Assembly: GCA_020026285.1 (NCBI GenBank)
Contig: JAHHQS010000009.1
Location: forward strand, 1-47,835
Direction: 5' to 3'
DNA length: 47,835 bases
From: Parabacteroides sp.
GTDB lineage: Bacteria; Bacteroidota; Bacteroidia; Bacteroidales; Tannerellaceae
Made by a program: the position numbers and the translations under genes
In this document: positions 14,279 to 23,622 of the stretch, in pieces
How the letters are laid out: each line of letters starts with the position of its first letter
Position numbering within the stretch: the stretch's first letter is position 1
The notes under the pieces: model-generated
Databases searched by the model: none
What the model was told of the DNA's origin: nothing
The model's input: only the letters and a program-made list of their open reading frames with translations

Positions 14279-16571
14279 CCAAAGTTCCACCTTTAATAAA
14301 TTCGCTATGTGGAAAATGATAAGAATTTAATTCCTTTCCGTTTAAACGAGCAGATTGGATGTATATATTCTCAGGAGAGTTGTTAATCGTTTTAATTACA
14401 AATTGTTTCCCCGGATAATATCTGTTGTCTAATTGGATTGTAATCTTATCGAAAATAGGAGAGGTAATTTCGTATTGAGGATCTACAGATGCTCCTCCTT
14501 GTACATCGAATAAGCCAATAGCCATCAATACACCTAAGGCTCCCATTTGTCCTTGATCCTCATCTCCGTTGTATCCTCCATAAGGTGTTACATCTCCAAA
14601 GACATCTTTTTTGATTTTACGAACCCAATATTGAGTTAACCAGGGAGCTCCTGCATGACTGAATAAATGTGCCATGTGTAAAGATGGTTGGTTTTCATAA
14701 TCCACCCAATTCTCGGAATGCTTTCCATGAGCTGTTATGAAGTTGTTAGGCTCTGCTAATTTAAACTGATTATTCAATTTCTTGATAAAAGCTTCATTTC
14801 CACCTTGAAGGTAAATCAGATCTTTAATGTTATGTGGAACATAATAGCTGAAGATTGCCGAATTACTTTCCACGAAGCCTGGAGCATTGAAACCTTTAGT
14901 GATAGGAGTGAAGTCTTTCAGCCAGCTGCCGTCTTCCATTCGGGGACGCATCCATCCACTTTGCTTATCGAATACATAACGATAGTTAAATGATCGGTTG
15001 TTGTATTTTTGATATGCATCTTCTTTTCCTAATGCTTTTGCAAACTGTCCCATGCACCAATCCTGATAAGCAAAATAAAGAGTGATGGCACAACATCCGC
15101 GATGACCTCCATGTTTGAATATATTCTCAGGAACAAAACCTTTTGCGATGTAATGCTCCATAAATGCGTTCGGTTGTATTCCATATCCGGCATGGTCACG
15201 AATACCGCCTGGCTCTGAGTTTTTGATACAACCTTCGTATGCCATATCGATATCAAAGTCGCGAATACCTTTATTATAAGCTGCAGCAATCAAAGGAGTT
15301 GCCTGGTCACTCACCATGACGAATGTATAGTTTCCACCACTTGGACCGCGGGCAATCATTCCGCCAGTAGGATAATAATCAATCAGGGTAGAAACGAAAT
15401 CACTCATGATTTTAGGATAAGCCATCGACCATAAGATATTTAAGTTAAATTCAGCTCCCCAGAAAGCATCCGAATTATGTGTATTACGAGTAGGTTTGCC
15501 ATTTTCAGATAAAGGTACTTGTCTGATTAAAGGTTGGTCTCCTGTATTATCAACAAATTTACCGTTTGCATCAGAGAAGATATGCCTGCCCAGCAAAGAA
15601 TGCCATAAATCTGTATAGAATTTGATACGTTCGTTTTCAGTTCCGCCTTCTACTTTGATTTTTCCTAATTCCTGATTCCAGTCATTGAAAGAATCCTCTT
15701 TAACCCGATCGAAATCCCAATGATTCAATTCTGCTTTCATATTCAGAGCTGCCTGTTCTTCACTGACGTATGAGATGGCAACCTTTAATAACAGAGGTTT
15801 GTTCTTCAAATCAGAGAATCGGACATATCCACCTATATTTTCACCTTCCAAGGCTTGCTTTTTAACCAATGTTTTAGAAGAACCTTTCATTTCCCAACCA
15901 CCAAATTCCGAGAAAGAACGATTGAACTGGGCAACAAAATAGACTTTCAGCGGTTTGCGTCTTCTTGAAGTTGGAGCCATGACCGCATAACCTTTAAGTT
16001 CTTTATTGGAACATTTACGAATTGCAGATTCGAGCATTTCCCCATGACCTAAATAAGTACCTACATCAAATAATACATTTGCTTTTTCTCCTTTCGGGAA
16101 ATGATAACGGTGCATTCCCACACGTGTGGTGGAAGTTAATTCAACATCAATGTTGTATCGTTGCAGGTTTAGCTTGTGATAACCGGGTTTTACGATCTCA
16201 CTGTCGTGTGAGAAGTTGGATTTGTATGCTTCCATTCCTCTGTGTCCTAATATTTCTCCTGTTGTAGGCATGACTGGTACACCTGAGATTTGCCAGCAAT
16301 GTATGTGACTGAAACATCTTACAGCGGTTGAATCGTATAAATATCCGGAGTTCCAAGAACCTTTTACCCAAGTATCAGGACTCAGGCTGACTAAACCGAA
16401 AGGACGGCAGGCAGATGAAAAATAAAACCATCTGGATTTATGTGAATCTATCTGAGGACGGACATAATCAACTGGGGTTTGTCCGATAGAAATGGTTGGT
16501 TGTAAAAGGATACTCAAAAAAATGAGTAAGAATAAATTTCTAAGCTTGTGATTTAAATAGGATGTTTTCAT
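14229..16571 (-). CDS. GH92-family glycosidase (alpha-mannosidase-like)
   Basis: This 780-aa secreted enzyme of family GH92 is a calcium-dependent inverting exo-alpha-mannosidase by family. It has a signal peptide (residues 1-30). Family landmarks are VRPQIDSHKSRWFYFSSACRPFG at the N-terminus, the sugar-binding segment FSHIHCWQISGVPVMP, DAFWGAEFNLNILW in the catalytic domain, and YNGDEDQGQMGALGVLMAIGLF near residue 690. In classical members the last segment reads PGNDDxGxxSAW, so this belongs to a diverged subgroup and the exact linkage is uncertain. Its final codons are duplicated at 10637-10692. The gene starts 81 bases past a TATTTTCG box on its strand. Confidence 0.9.
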   Translation of the reverse strand: MKTSYLNHKLRNLFLLIFLSILLQPTISIGQTPVDYVRPQIDSHKSRWFYFSSACRPFGLVSLSPDTWVKGSWNSGYLYDSTAVRCFSHIHCWQISGVPVMPTTGEILGHRGMEAYKSNFSHDSEIVKPGYHKLNLQRYNIDVELTSTTRVGMHRYHFPKGEKANVLFDVGTYLGHGEMLESAIRKCSNKELKGYAVMAPTSRRRKPLKVYFVAQFNRSFSEFGGWEMKGSSKTLVKKQALEGENIGGYVRFSDLKNKPLLLKVAISYVSEEQAALNMKAELNHWDFDRVKEDSFNDWNQELGKIKVEGGTENERIKFYTDLWHSLLGRHIFSDANGKFVDNTGDQPLIRQVPLSENGKPTRNTHNSDAFWGAEFNLNILWSMAYPKIMSDFVSTLIDYYPTGGMIARGPSGGNYTFVMVSDQATPLIAAAYNKGIRDFDIDMAYEGCIKNSEPGGIRDHAGYGIQPNAFMEHYIAKGFVPENIFKHGGHRGCCAITLYFAYQDWCMGQFAKALGKEDAYQKYNNRSFNYRYVFDKQSGWMRPRMEDGSWLKDFTPITKGFNAPGFVESNSAIFSYYVPHNIKDLIYLQGGNEAFIKKLNNQFKLAEPNNFITAHGKHSENWVDYENQPSLHMAHLFSHAGAPWLTQYWVRKIKKDVFGDVTPYGGYNGDEDQGQMGALGVLMAIGLFDVQGGASVDPQYEITSPIFDKITIQLDNRYYPGKQFVIKTINNSPENIYIQSARLNGKELNSYHFPHSEFIKGGTLEIELGPEPNKSWGLDE

Positions 16572-16785
16572 AAGTAATAACGATAAAGTGCTGTTAAGTG
16601 GATTTATAATTAAATCTCAAATGCGAAAATACAAAAAGAAAGCGTGTGATTGCTTCTATTATTTTTTGAAAATCTATAATATTTCTATTTTTTATCTGAA
16701 AGACAAAAGGAAACCTTTTTTTAGTATTCGGCAGGAGCGGTTAAAGTAGATATCTTTTCCTTCGGGATTAAACAGAAAATAAATT

Positions 16786-16817
16786 AAGGCTGAATATCCA
16801 ATTCAATATTCAGCCTT
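16786..16817 (-). terminator. Terminator of the porin-helicase-nadE operon
   Basis: Perfect 12-base arms AAGGCTGAATAT (16786-16797) and ATATTCAGCCTT (16806-16817) with an 8-base loop lie 23 bases after the nadE stop. On the minus strand an AATTTATTTT stretch follows, a weak U-run. Confidence 0.68.
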
Positions 16818-16840
16818 TATCCTTTAGATATCAATATCAA

Positions 16841-18763
16841 TTATAGTTTTTCTATTTCTTTCAGCCAAAGAGTAGCCATGGCATCACTCGGCATGCTCCA
16901 GTCGCCACGAGGAGAAATACCAATACTTCCCACTTTTGGTCCGTCAGGCAGACAACTGCGTTTGAACTGTTGCTGGAAGAAACGACGGAAGAATGTATAT
17001 AACCATTTCTTGATTGTTTCGTTGGAATAACTTCCCTTGAAAGCCTGTTGAGCCAGATAATAAATCTTGGAAGGTGTTGCTCCATAACGCAAGAAATGAT
17101 ACAGATAGAAATCGTGAAGTTCGTAAGGTCCCACCAAGTCTTCTGTCTTCTGTTTGATATTTCCCTGTTCATCAGCAGGAATCAATTCCGGACTGATTGG
17201 AGTGTCGATAATATCAAGTAAAGTCTCTTTGGAATCGTCGTCGACACGATTATGAGCAATCCATTCACACAGATATTTAACCAAAGTCTTTGGAATATTT
17301 CCGTTTACTCCGTACATCGACATGTGATCGCCATTATAGGTAGCCCAGCCTAATGCCAATTCAGAGAGGTCTCCTGTACCAACTACTAACCCGTTCTCTT
17401 TGTTTGCTACATCCATCAGAATTTGTGTGCGTTCACGAGCCTGACTATTCTCATAGGTAACGTCATGCTGTGTAGGATCGTGATGAATATCTTTGAAATG
17501 TTGCATACATGCTTCTTTGATTGAAATCTCGCGGAAAGTAACACCTAAAGAATGAATCAGGTTTACAGCATTGTGATAAGTTCTTCCTGTAGTCCCGAAT
17601 CCAGGCATGGTAATTCCGATGATTCGGTTACGAGGTATTTGCAGGTAATCAAAAGTCATGACAGTGACTAATAGAGCCAAAGTTGAATCTAGACCACCAG
17701 AAATACCGACAACGGCAGTCTTGGCATGTGCATGAAGAACTCGTTTGGCAAGACCAGATATCTGCATCTGTAGAATTTCCTCACAACGTTCGCGTAATTG
17801 TAGTCCTTCTGGAATGAAAGGATGAGGATCGATCGTTCGAGTCAGCATATTTGCTTTTTCCTTACGGTATTCAGCTAAAGTAAAATTAGCTTCCACTCCT
17901 TCATCTGAGTCCTGAAGTATTTTCCCTTCTGTGAAAGATGTATCAATTAATCGGTCGTGACGTAAATAGTCTACATCAATATCGGTTATAATCAATTGTT
18001 CTTCTAGAGAGAAACGCTTTGATTCTGCAAGAATTTTACCGTTTTCAGCAATCATGGCACTTCCTGCAAAAACCAGATCTGTAGTAGATTCTCCAAAGCC
18101 ACAAGATGTATAAATATAACCAGTATGAGTTCTTGCAGATTGTTGAGCAACGAGTTGTTTGCGATAAGCATGTTTGCCGATAAGTTCGTTGCTTGCAGAC
18201 AAGTTGACAATGATGTTGGCTCCATACATTGCCAAATCGGAACTTGGAGGAGCTGGCATCCAAAGATCGTCACCTATTTCGATACCAACAGAAACATTTC
18301 CGTCTACAATCAGTAAGTGATCAAGAACAGGATAAAGTTCTCCATTGCCTTCTATGATACAGTTTCCTATTTCGCTAGCTGAAGTGAACCATCTTTTTTC
18401 AGAATTTGGCAGATATGTTTTAGGAACAATTCCAATAATCTTTCCTCGTTGAATAGCAATGGCTGCATTTACGATTTTATCTTCACTACGTAACGGAGCT
18501 CCAACAAATGCCAGTAAAGGAAGATCTGCTGTATTTTCAACCAAATCAGACAAGGCCTTTTGTGCATTGTTTAATAAAATGTCTTGTCGGAACAGATCCA
18601 TACAAGTATACCCCGTGATTGATAATTCCGGGAAGACAATGATTTGAACGCCTTTATCGGCCGCCTTACGCATCATTATCTCTATTTGTGTAATATTATA
18701 GTAACAATCAGCTACCTGAACATGAGGTACAGCTGCTGCAACTTTTACAAATCCGTGATTCAT
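16841..18763 (-). CDS. nadE: NAD+ synthetase (glutamine-dependent type) with altered glutaminase site
   Basis: This 640-aa, two-domain enzyme makes NAD from deamido-NAD and ATP. The N-terminal nitrilase-like domain (about 1-280) normally releases ammonia from glutamine, and the C-terminal synthetase domain (about 320-620) has the PP-loop GISGGLDST. Of the expected Glu-Lys-Cys triad, Glu46 (FPELSITGY) and Lys115 (PKTYLPN) are present. The Cys expected in the EICEDLW motif is replaced: this protein reads EIGDDLW, with Gly164 encoded by GGT at 18272-18274. The rest of the domain (SARTHTGYIY, GFGESTTDLVF) is well kept. The synthetase half should work, perhaps with free ammonia. It is the last gene of the operon, 30 bases after the helicase. 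Confidence 0.95.
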   Translation of the reverse strand: MNHGFVKVAAAVPHVQVADCYYNITQIEIMMRKAADKGVQIIVFPELSITGYTCMDLFRQDILLNNAQKALSDLVENTADLPLLAFVGAPLRSEDKIVNAAIAIQRGKIIGIVPKTYLPNSEKRWFTSASEIGNCIIEGNGELYPVLDHLLIVDGNVSVGIEIGDDLWMPAPPSSDLAMYGANIIVNLSASNELIGKHAYRKQLVAQQSARTHTGYIYTSCGFGESTTDLVFAGSAMIAENGKILAESKRFSLEEQLIITDIDVDYLRHDRLIDTSFTEGKILQDSDEGVEANFTLAEYRKEKANMLTRTIDPHPFIPEGLQLRERCEEILQMQISGLAKRVLHAHAKTAVVGISGGLDSTLALLVTVMTFDYLQIPRNRIIGITMPGFGTTGRTYHNAVNLIHSLGVTFREISIKEACMQHFKDIHHDPTQHDVTYENSQARERTQILMDVANKENGLVVGTGDLSELALGWATYNGDHMSMYGVNGNIPKTLVKYLCEWIAHNRVDDDSKETLLDIIDTPISPELIPADEQGNIKQKTEDLVGPYELHDFYLYHFLRYGATPSKIYYLAQQAFKGSYSNETIKKWLYTFFRRFFQQQFKRSCLPDGPKVGSIGISPRGDWSMPSDAMATLWLKEIEKL

Positions 18764-18793
18764 ATTATCAATATATTTAATTCCTTTACAAAA

Positions 18794-20050
18794 TTACTCT
18801 TTTTTAGTCTTTCTTCCTCGTGGAGACCGACTATTTGTCCTTTTTGAAGGAGAAGAATTCTTTCTTGTTCTACCTTTGCGCTTTTTATATGCGTCCGGAT
18901 TATATTCGGGAATATCTCCAAAAGAAGGATCTATTGGAATTTTGAATATCTTTTTACCTAGGAATTCTTCAATTTTCTGGAAACCGACTTGTTCTTCAGG
19001 CGAAACAAAAGTGATGGCTAGTCCTTCACCGTTTGTTCCGCGTGCAGTTCTTCCGATTCGGTGAACATAATCTTCCGGATCATGAGGTATGTCGAAGTTG
19101 ACAACCAATCGGATATCATTAATATCTATTCCTCGGGCAACCACATCCGTCGCAACCAGAATATCAGTCTTGCCATTTTTGAAATCTTTCATAACCTCTT
19201 CTCGTTGCGACTGTTCCAGGTCTGAATGCATTTCGGCAACATTGAAATTCATTCGTTTCAATGTGCTTGTGAGCTTTTTGACCTTTACTTTTGCCGAAGA
19301 GAAGATGATGACACGCTGAGGACTAGATTGCTTGAATAAATCTTGAAGGATGGCGATCTTTTGTTCGTCGTAACAAATATAAGCCGTTTGCATGATTGTT
19401 TCCGGCGGACGGGAAATCGCAATCTTGATTTCTTCAGGATTTTTCAGGATTGTTTCTGCCATCGTTTTGATTTTAGGAGGCATTGTTGCAGAAAACATAA
19501 TAATCTGACAACTTTGAGGAAGTTGTTTGTATATCTGCATGATATCATCATAGAATCCCATGTCAAGCATACGATCTGCTTCATCAAGAATGAAATAAGA
19601 AACATTAGATAAATCCACATCTCCCAATTTGATATACGATAAAAGACGTCCTGGCGTGGCAATTACGATATCTGCACCTAATTCCAGTCCACGTTTTTGT
19701 TGTTCCCAGGTTATGCTGTCTGTTCCTCCATAAATGGCTACAGCAGAAATTGGAACAAAATAGGTAAATCCTTCAATCTGCTGGTCGATTTGCTGGGCAA
19801 GCTCACGAGTCGGTGCCATGATGACAGCATTAACCGCATTTTCAGGATGATTTCCTTTGCTTAATTCATTGATTACGGGTAACACATACGCAGCCGTTTT
19901 TCCTGTTCCTGTTTGGGCGCAGGCTATAATATCTTTTCCCTCAAGTATCACGGGAATGGTTTTCTCCTGAATAGGCGTTGCTTCCCGAAAGTTCATAGCA
20001 TCTAATCCATCCAAGATAGCATCTTCTAAATATAGTTCTTCAAATTTCAT
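18794..20050 (-). CDS. DEAD-box ATP-dependent RNA helicase
   Basis: This 418-aa protein has the full set of DEAD-box motifs: the Q-motif region TPIQEKTIP, Walker A AQTGTGKT, PTRELAQQ, TPGR, DEAD, SAT, and in the second RecA domain ARGIDI and HRIGRTAR. A short basic tail (KKRKGRTRKN onward, ending RGRKTKKE) probably gives general RNA affinity. Length and tail fit the RhlE-like group involved in RNA turnover, ribosome assembly or cold adaptation. It starts 29 bases after the solute-binding gene and is followed by nadE after 30 bases, suggesting one transcript. Confidence 0.95.
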   Translation of the reverse strand: MKFEELYLEDAILDGLDAMNFREATPIQEKTIPVILEGKDIIACAQTGTGKTAAYVLPVINELSKGNHPENAVNAVIMAPTRELAQQIDQQIEGFTYFVPISAVAIYGGTDSITWEQQKRGLELGADIVIATPGRLLSYIKLGDVDLSNVSYFILDEADRMLDMGFYDDIMQIYKQLPQSCQIIMFSATMPPKIKTMAETILKNPEEIKIAISRPPETIMQTAYICYDEQKIAILQDLFKQSSPQRVIIFSSAKVKVKKLTSTLKRMNFNVAEMHSDLEQSQREEVMKDFKNGKTDILVATDVVARGIDINDIRLVVNFDIPHDPEDYVHRIGRTARGTNGEGLAITFVSPEEQVGFQKIEEFLGKKIFKIPIDPSFGDIPEYNPDAYKKRKGRTRKNSSPSKRTNSRSPRGRKTKKE

Positions 20051-20079
20051 TCGTTTCTGAAAATTAAGTTTGTGTAATT

Positions 20080-20910
20080 TTATTTCAGTTTATAGTATCG
20101 GTTATATATTTTCTTGTAAATCCCATTATCTTTCAACTGTTTCAACCAGCTATTTAAACTGTCAAGAAGAATGGGAGAGTTCTTTCGGACTGCCCATGAT
20201 TCCAATTGTGTGAAACTGATATCAGTATTAATATCAATCTCTGGATGTTGTCTGGCAAGTCGCACTGCATTCTGCTTGTTACATACTGCAAAATCAATAT
20301 CTCCTTTGGCAACCATCGTAATAAGTTGCTCGTCGGAGTATAATTCATTTTCCTTGATGTATATTGTATCGCCAATTTCATGCTCCAGATTGGTTATTCT
20401 TAATGATACCGGAGAATCTTTGGCAATATGTAATTCTTTTTTTTTCAGATTTAACTGATTTCGTATCGGTTCTATTCCATTATTAGCCTTGGCTGTACGT
20501 TGAACCAGAACTTGTTTGTTAAGTACAATCGGATCTGTAAACAGATATTCTTCTTTGTTTTTGGTGGTAATAGGAATATTCCGGGCAATAACATCTGCTG
20601 TCTGATTGTTTAGAGCATTACCACTTTTCTCCAAATTCATTTCCAGATGCATCTGTACTTCGAGTCCTGATATTTTAGAGATAGCCTGGCATAATTCATA
20701 TTGGAATCCAAGGATCGTATCTCCTTCGACGAAATATCCGGTCGGATTATATTCAGTAATCATTCGTAAGACGCCTTCTTTCTGAATTTCCGGGAAATCA
20801 CGGGGCTGAAGAATATTTTCTTTCTGGTAAGGCCATAACGAAATCATGGTGACCGAAGCCAGACCTAACATACAAGTATAAATAATGATGAGTTTAGTTG
20901 TCTTCTTCAT
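20080..20910 (-). CDS. Solute-binding protein, family 3 (MltF N-domain-like)
   Basis: This 276-aa protein has an N-terminal signal anchor (residues 6-26) and one periplasmic-binding domain of the amino acid type (EGVLRMITEYNPTGYF, TILGFQYELCQAISK, KGDIDFAVCNKQNAVRLAR). There is no lysozyme-like domain, so it is not a complete MltF, and there is no transporter gene nearby. Free-standing family 3 proteins of this kind are common in Bacteroidales; their ligand is unknown, with amino acids or peptidoglycan fragments as candidates. The gene follows the porin with a 5-base gap, which suggests a joint role in the envelope. Confidence 0.85.
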   Translation of the reverse strand: MKKTTKLIIIYTCMLGLASVTMISLWPYQKENILQPRDFPEIQKEGVLRMITEYNPTGYFVEGDTILGFQYELCQAISKISGLEVQMHLEMNLEKSGNALNNQTADVIARNIPITTKNKEEYLFTDPIVLNKQVLVQRTAKANNGIEPIRNQLNLKKKELHIAKDSPVSLRITNLEHEIGDTIYIKENELYSDEQLITMVAKGDIDFAVCNKQNAVRLARQHPEIDINTDISFTQLESWAVRKNSPILLDSLNSWLKQLKDNGIYKKIYNRYYKLK

Positions 20911-20915
20911 CTTCT

Positions 20916-22997
20916 TTAATTATTGAATCGAACAGCAACTCCCATCTTGAATATCATCGGATTTAATGGATAATGAGCTAATGAGAAATGGTTCGGTTTA
21001 ATGAACTTATTACTCAAATTATAAGCTGTAAAGAAAAATCGAGCTTGTTTCAGATGGCAGTTAACATATGCATTGATTAATGGATAATTTCCCACTTTAA
21101 CTTCATCCTGCACCTGGAACTGCTGGGTTGCCGGTTCGTAATAAGGAGCATAATAAGCCGTATTGTAATGCATATCTGCACCTATCTGAATACTTAAAAC
21201 TTTTGCAATCTTAAACTTGACAAATAAGTTTGTATAGACGCATAAATCAGGTAAGGGTAATACATCCTGATCGCTGCTAATCTGATATGCCAGTTCGTTT
21301 TCCCAGCCTATTGCCCGATAATAAAAATTCTGTTTCAGACGGGCAGTAACTACCTGCAGATTCTTATCGTGCTGTAGTGGTTCACCATTCTTTCCGAAGT
21401 AAACGAAATTCTGAATACTTTCCACTCCGGCTGAAATATTAGTTCCCGTTGATGCCAAATCTATTTCTGCTCCGGCATAAAATTGTTGAATATCATTCAA
21501 ATCTTTATCCCACCAGTAATAACGAGAGTGATAATGACGCTGGAAGAAAGCAGGAATCAAATTCTTGAAGTAGGCGTTGGCTTTGATATACGCTTTCTTC
21601 TTGAATAGATTGAAAGTTGTCTGAATCTCACCATTGGCACGGACTTCACCTATATCGTCACCTACCAGACATAATTCTCCTCTGGCATTATAAGTCAGGA
21701 TTTTTCCTCTTCTCTTATAGATTTCTGCACCTAGAAAAGTAGAGAATTCATCGTATGTCTTGATGGTGGAATTTTTTATGAAAGGAGGCTTGAAATCATT
21801 CTTGCTATTTGTATATCCTTGCTCTAGCTCGTAATCACGCTTTCCATCTTGCATCTGAAAACGGCGTTTCTCCAAGTTCACGAACGCAGTCAATCCGAAT
21901 TTAGCCCAATCGTGGAAACCTTCACGCATTGACAATGCAAAGGTGTTTTTTAAAGTCCATGCATAATATTGGTCGTTCAGATTGTCATCGTAGTTGAACG
22001 GTTTTCCGTTATTATATAAGGCATCAATTTCATAACTGTCTGGAGCGACAAATTCACGATGGAAATCCTCATACTGGATGGTATGGATAAAACTTGAAAC
22101 AGGAACAAAGATTTCCAGATTATCTCCGTTCTCGTCTGTTTTATCCAAGGTACGAGTGAATCCAAGATTATAACGGTGATTCAGAAAAAACTCTTTACCG
22201 GCAACTTTATTAAAGACATTGGTGTATTTAACCGGATAATCCATTGTAACCATTTGTTTTTTTCCATCTGCATATTTGTCCGGATCGGTTACAACTTCGT
22301 CATTAGTCAAACCACCATTCTCATGTGTCGTATAACTGTTACCTCTAAAATAAGTATTCAATTCATATCGATCGGAGCGATAACTTCCAAACAAACGGTA
22401 ATTGATCAATTTATTACCATTCGAATTATAATAGCCTCGCCCGTAAATATAATCGAAATCACCACCGACATTAATCTTTTTGCCGAAGTTTACAGATAAA
22501 ACTCCCTTAAATTGTTCTTCTTTACTTTCTCCTCCACCGGCAGAAGTGTACATCATATCGGTAAAAGGAGTTTTCGTATCGTAGAATTTTGCATTAAGCG
22601 AATTTGTGATATAGTAATCGTAAGCATCAGCGAATATGAAATCGCGAGCTTCCTTACGTTCCGAAAAGATTCGTGATTGAGCAGCAGAACCAAGATTGGC
22701 CAGATATCCAATAGCCAGACCTTTCCCTTCAGTCAATGTTTTATTTGCAGTATTCAGTTTGCTCGTATCCAACGGAACCTGATAGGGGTCACCAATATGA
22801 GGAGTAAGTTGGTAAGCGATAATTCTTTTCTTATCCATCTTGCTGCTATCTCTCTTCATCAGTACACTATCAGGAATTTGCTTGTCTCCTTTGGAAAGTG
22901 TAGATAGAGAAAATCCACCTCTACCACCTCGCGGAGATTGAGCAAATAGACAAACAGGTATAATTGTCAGTATTAATAATTGTAATCCACGTTTCAT
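20916..22997 (-). CDS. Putative outer-membrane porin (Bacteroidetes putative porin family)
   Basis: This 693-aa protein has a signal peptide (MKRGLQLLILTIIPVCLFAQ). I chose the ATG at 22997 because the in-frame TTG at 23006 lies inside the promoter box. After a short Gly/Arg-rich segment (SPRGGRGG) come many amphipathic strands with Tyr/Phe/Asn/Asp alternation (YIYGRGYYNSNGNKLINYRLFGSYR is one region) and a C-terminal aromatic strand (FKMGVAVRFN). The size suits a barrel of 20 or more strands. The -7 box lies only 6 bases before the start, so the mRNA may be nearly leaderless. It is the first gene of a four-gene minus-strand run. Confidence 0.85.
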   Translation of the reverse strand: MKRGLQLLILTIIPVCLFAQSPRGGRGGFSLSTLSKGDKQIPDSVLMKRDSSKMDKKRIIAYQLTPHIGDPYQVPLDTSKLNTANKTLTEGKGLAIGYLANLGSAAQSRIFSERKEARDFIFADAYDYYITNSLNAKFYDTKTPFTDMMYTSAGGGESKEEQFKGVLSVNFGKKINVGGDFDYIYGRGYYNSNGNKLINYRLFGSYRSDRYELNTYFRGNSYTTHENGGLTNDEVVTDPDKYADGKKQMVTMDYPVKYTNVFNKVAGKEFFLNHRYNLGFTRTLDKTDENGDNLEIFVPVSSFIHTIQYEDFHREFVAPDSYEIDALYNNGKPFNYDDNLNDQYYAWTLKNTFALSMREGFHDWAKFGLTAFVNLEKRRFQMQDGKRDYELEQGYTNSKNDFKPPFIKNSTIKTYDEFSTFLGAEIYKRRGKILTYNARGELCLVGDDIGEVRANGEIQTTFNLFKKKAYIKANAYFKNLIPAFFQRHYHSRYYWWDKDLNDIQQFYAGAEIDLASTGTNISAGVESIQNFVYFGKNGEPLQHDKNLQVVTARLKQNFYYRAIGWENELAYQISSDQDVLPLPDLCVYTNLFVKFKIAKVLSIQIGADMHYNTAYYAPYYEPATQQFQVQDEVKVGNYPLINAYVNCHLKQARFFFTAYNLSNKFIKPNHFSLAHYPLNPMIFKMGVAVRFNN

Positions 22998-23003
22998 CGG
23001 GTG

Positions 23004-23011
23004 CAAAGATA
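23004..23011 (-). promoter_or_regulatory. -7 box of the porin operon
   Basis: On the minus strand the sequence reads TATCTTTG, an exact TAnnTTTG -7 element, 6 bases before the porin ATG. No TTTG element is seen at the expected -33 position. Confidence 0.55.
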
Positions 23012-23044
23012 TAAAAAAGGCGTTTCTCTGGAAAGAAACGCCTT
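23012..23044 (-). terminator. Intrinsic terminator of the 2-oxoacid oxidoreductase operon
   Basis: Perfect 10-base arms AAGGCGTTTC (23017-23026) and GAAACGCCTT (23035-23044) with an 8-base loop are followed on the minus strand by six U. It lies 24 bases after the gamma-subunit stop and just before the porin promoter. Confidence 0.85.
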
Positions 23045-23068
23045 ATCTTTATCATATTTTGTGAAAAA

Positions 23069-23611
23069 TCATACTTTCTGAATGATTTCCATACCTCTCT
23101 TGATAGCAGCCTCGTTCATAGGAATTAACTTATGGTGACGTTCTGGTAATGATTTTTTCAAACCTAACACAACGTTTTCCAATTTGACCATAGGAACGAC
23201 CTTTAACAGACCGCCCAAGATAAGCATATTGAATGCCTTGGCATTACCCATTTCGGCGGCAGCATCCATTGCGTCTACTCGGTAAACCTCTATATCATTT
23301 CTTTTTACTTCAGTATGGATACCATAGCTGTCGTAAATCAAGATACCTCCGGGTTTGATTTTGCTTTCAAATTTGTCCAATGAAGGCTGATTCAAGATGA
23401 TTGCAATATCATATTCGTTCAGAATAGGAGAGCTGATGGCTTCATCGCTAAGGATAACAGTGACATTTGCAGTACCACCACGCTGTTCTGGTCCGTATGA
23501 AGGCATCCAGGTAACTTCCTTGCCTTCCATCAGTCCTGAGTAAGCCAGAATCTTTCCCATTGAAAGAACGCCCTGACCACCAAATCCTGCTATAATTATT
23601 TCGTGTTTCAT
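23069..23611 (-). CDS. korC: 2-oxoacid:ferredoxin oxidoreductase, gamma subunit
   Basis: This 180-aa protein opens with AGFGGQGVLSMGKIL, the signature of the gamma domain of ferredoxin-dependent 2-oxoacid oxidoreductases, and carries SYGPEQRGGTANVTV. With the alpha, beta and ferredoxin subunits upstream it forms a cytoplasmic complex that oxidises a 2-oxoacid to its acyl-CoA and reduces ferredoxin, or runs in reverse. 2-Oxoglutarate (Kor) and branched-chain 2-oxoacids (Vor) are both possible substrates. I give the Kor symbol for the family only. The gene starts 11 bases after the beta subunit and is followed by a strong terminator. Confidence 0.88.
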   Translation of the reverse strand: MKHEIIIAGFGGQGVLSMGKILAYSGLMEGKEVTWMPSYGPEQRGGTANVTVILSDEAISSPILNEYDIAIILNQPSLDKFESKIKPGGILIYDSYGIHTEVKRNDIEVYRVDAMDAAAEMGNAKAFNMLILGGLLKVVPMVKLENVVLGLKKSLPERHHKLIPMNEAAIKRGMEIIQKV

Positions 23612-23622
23612 TTTCTTAATGT

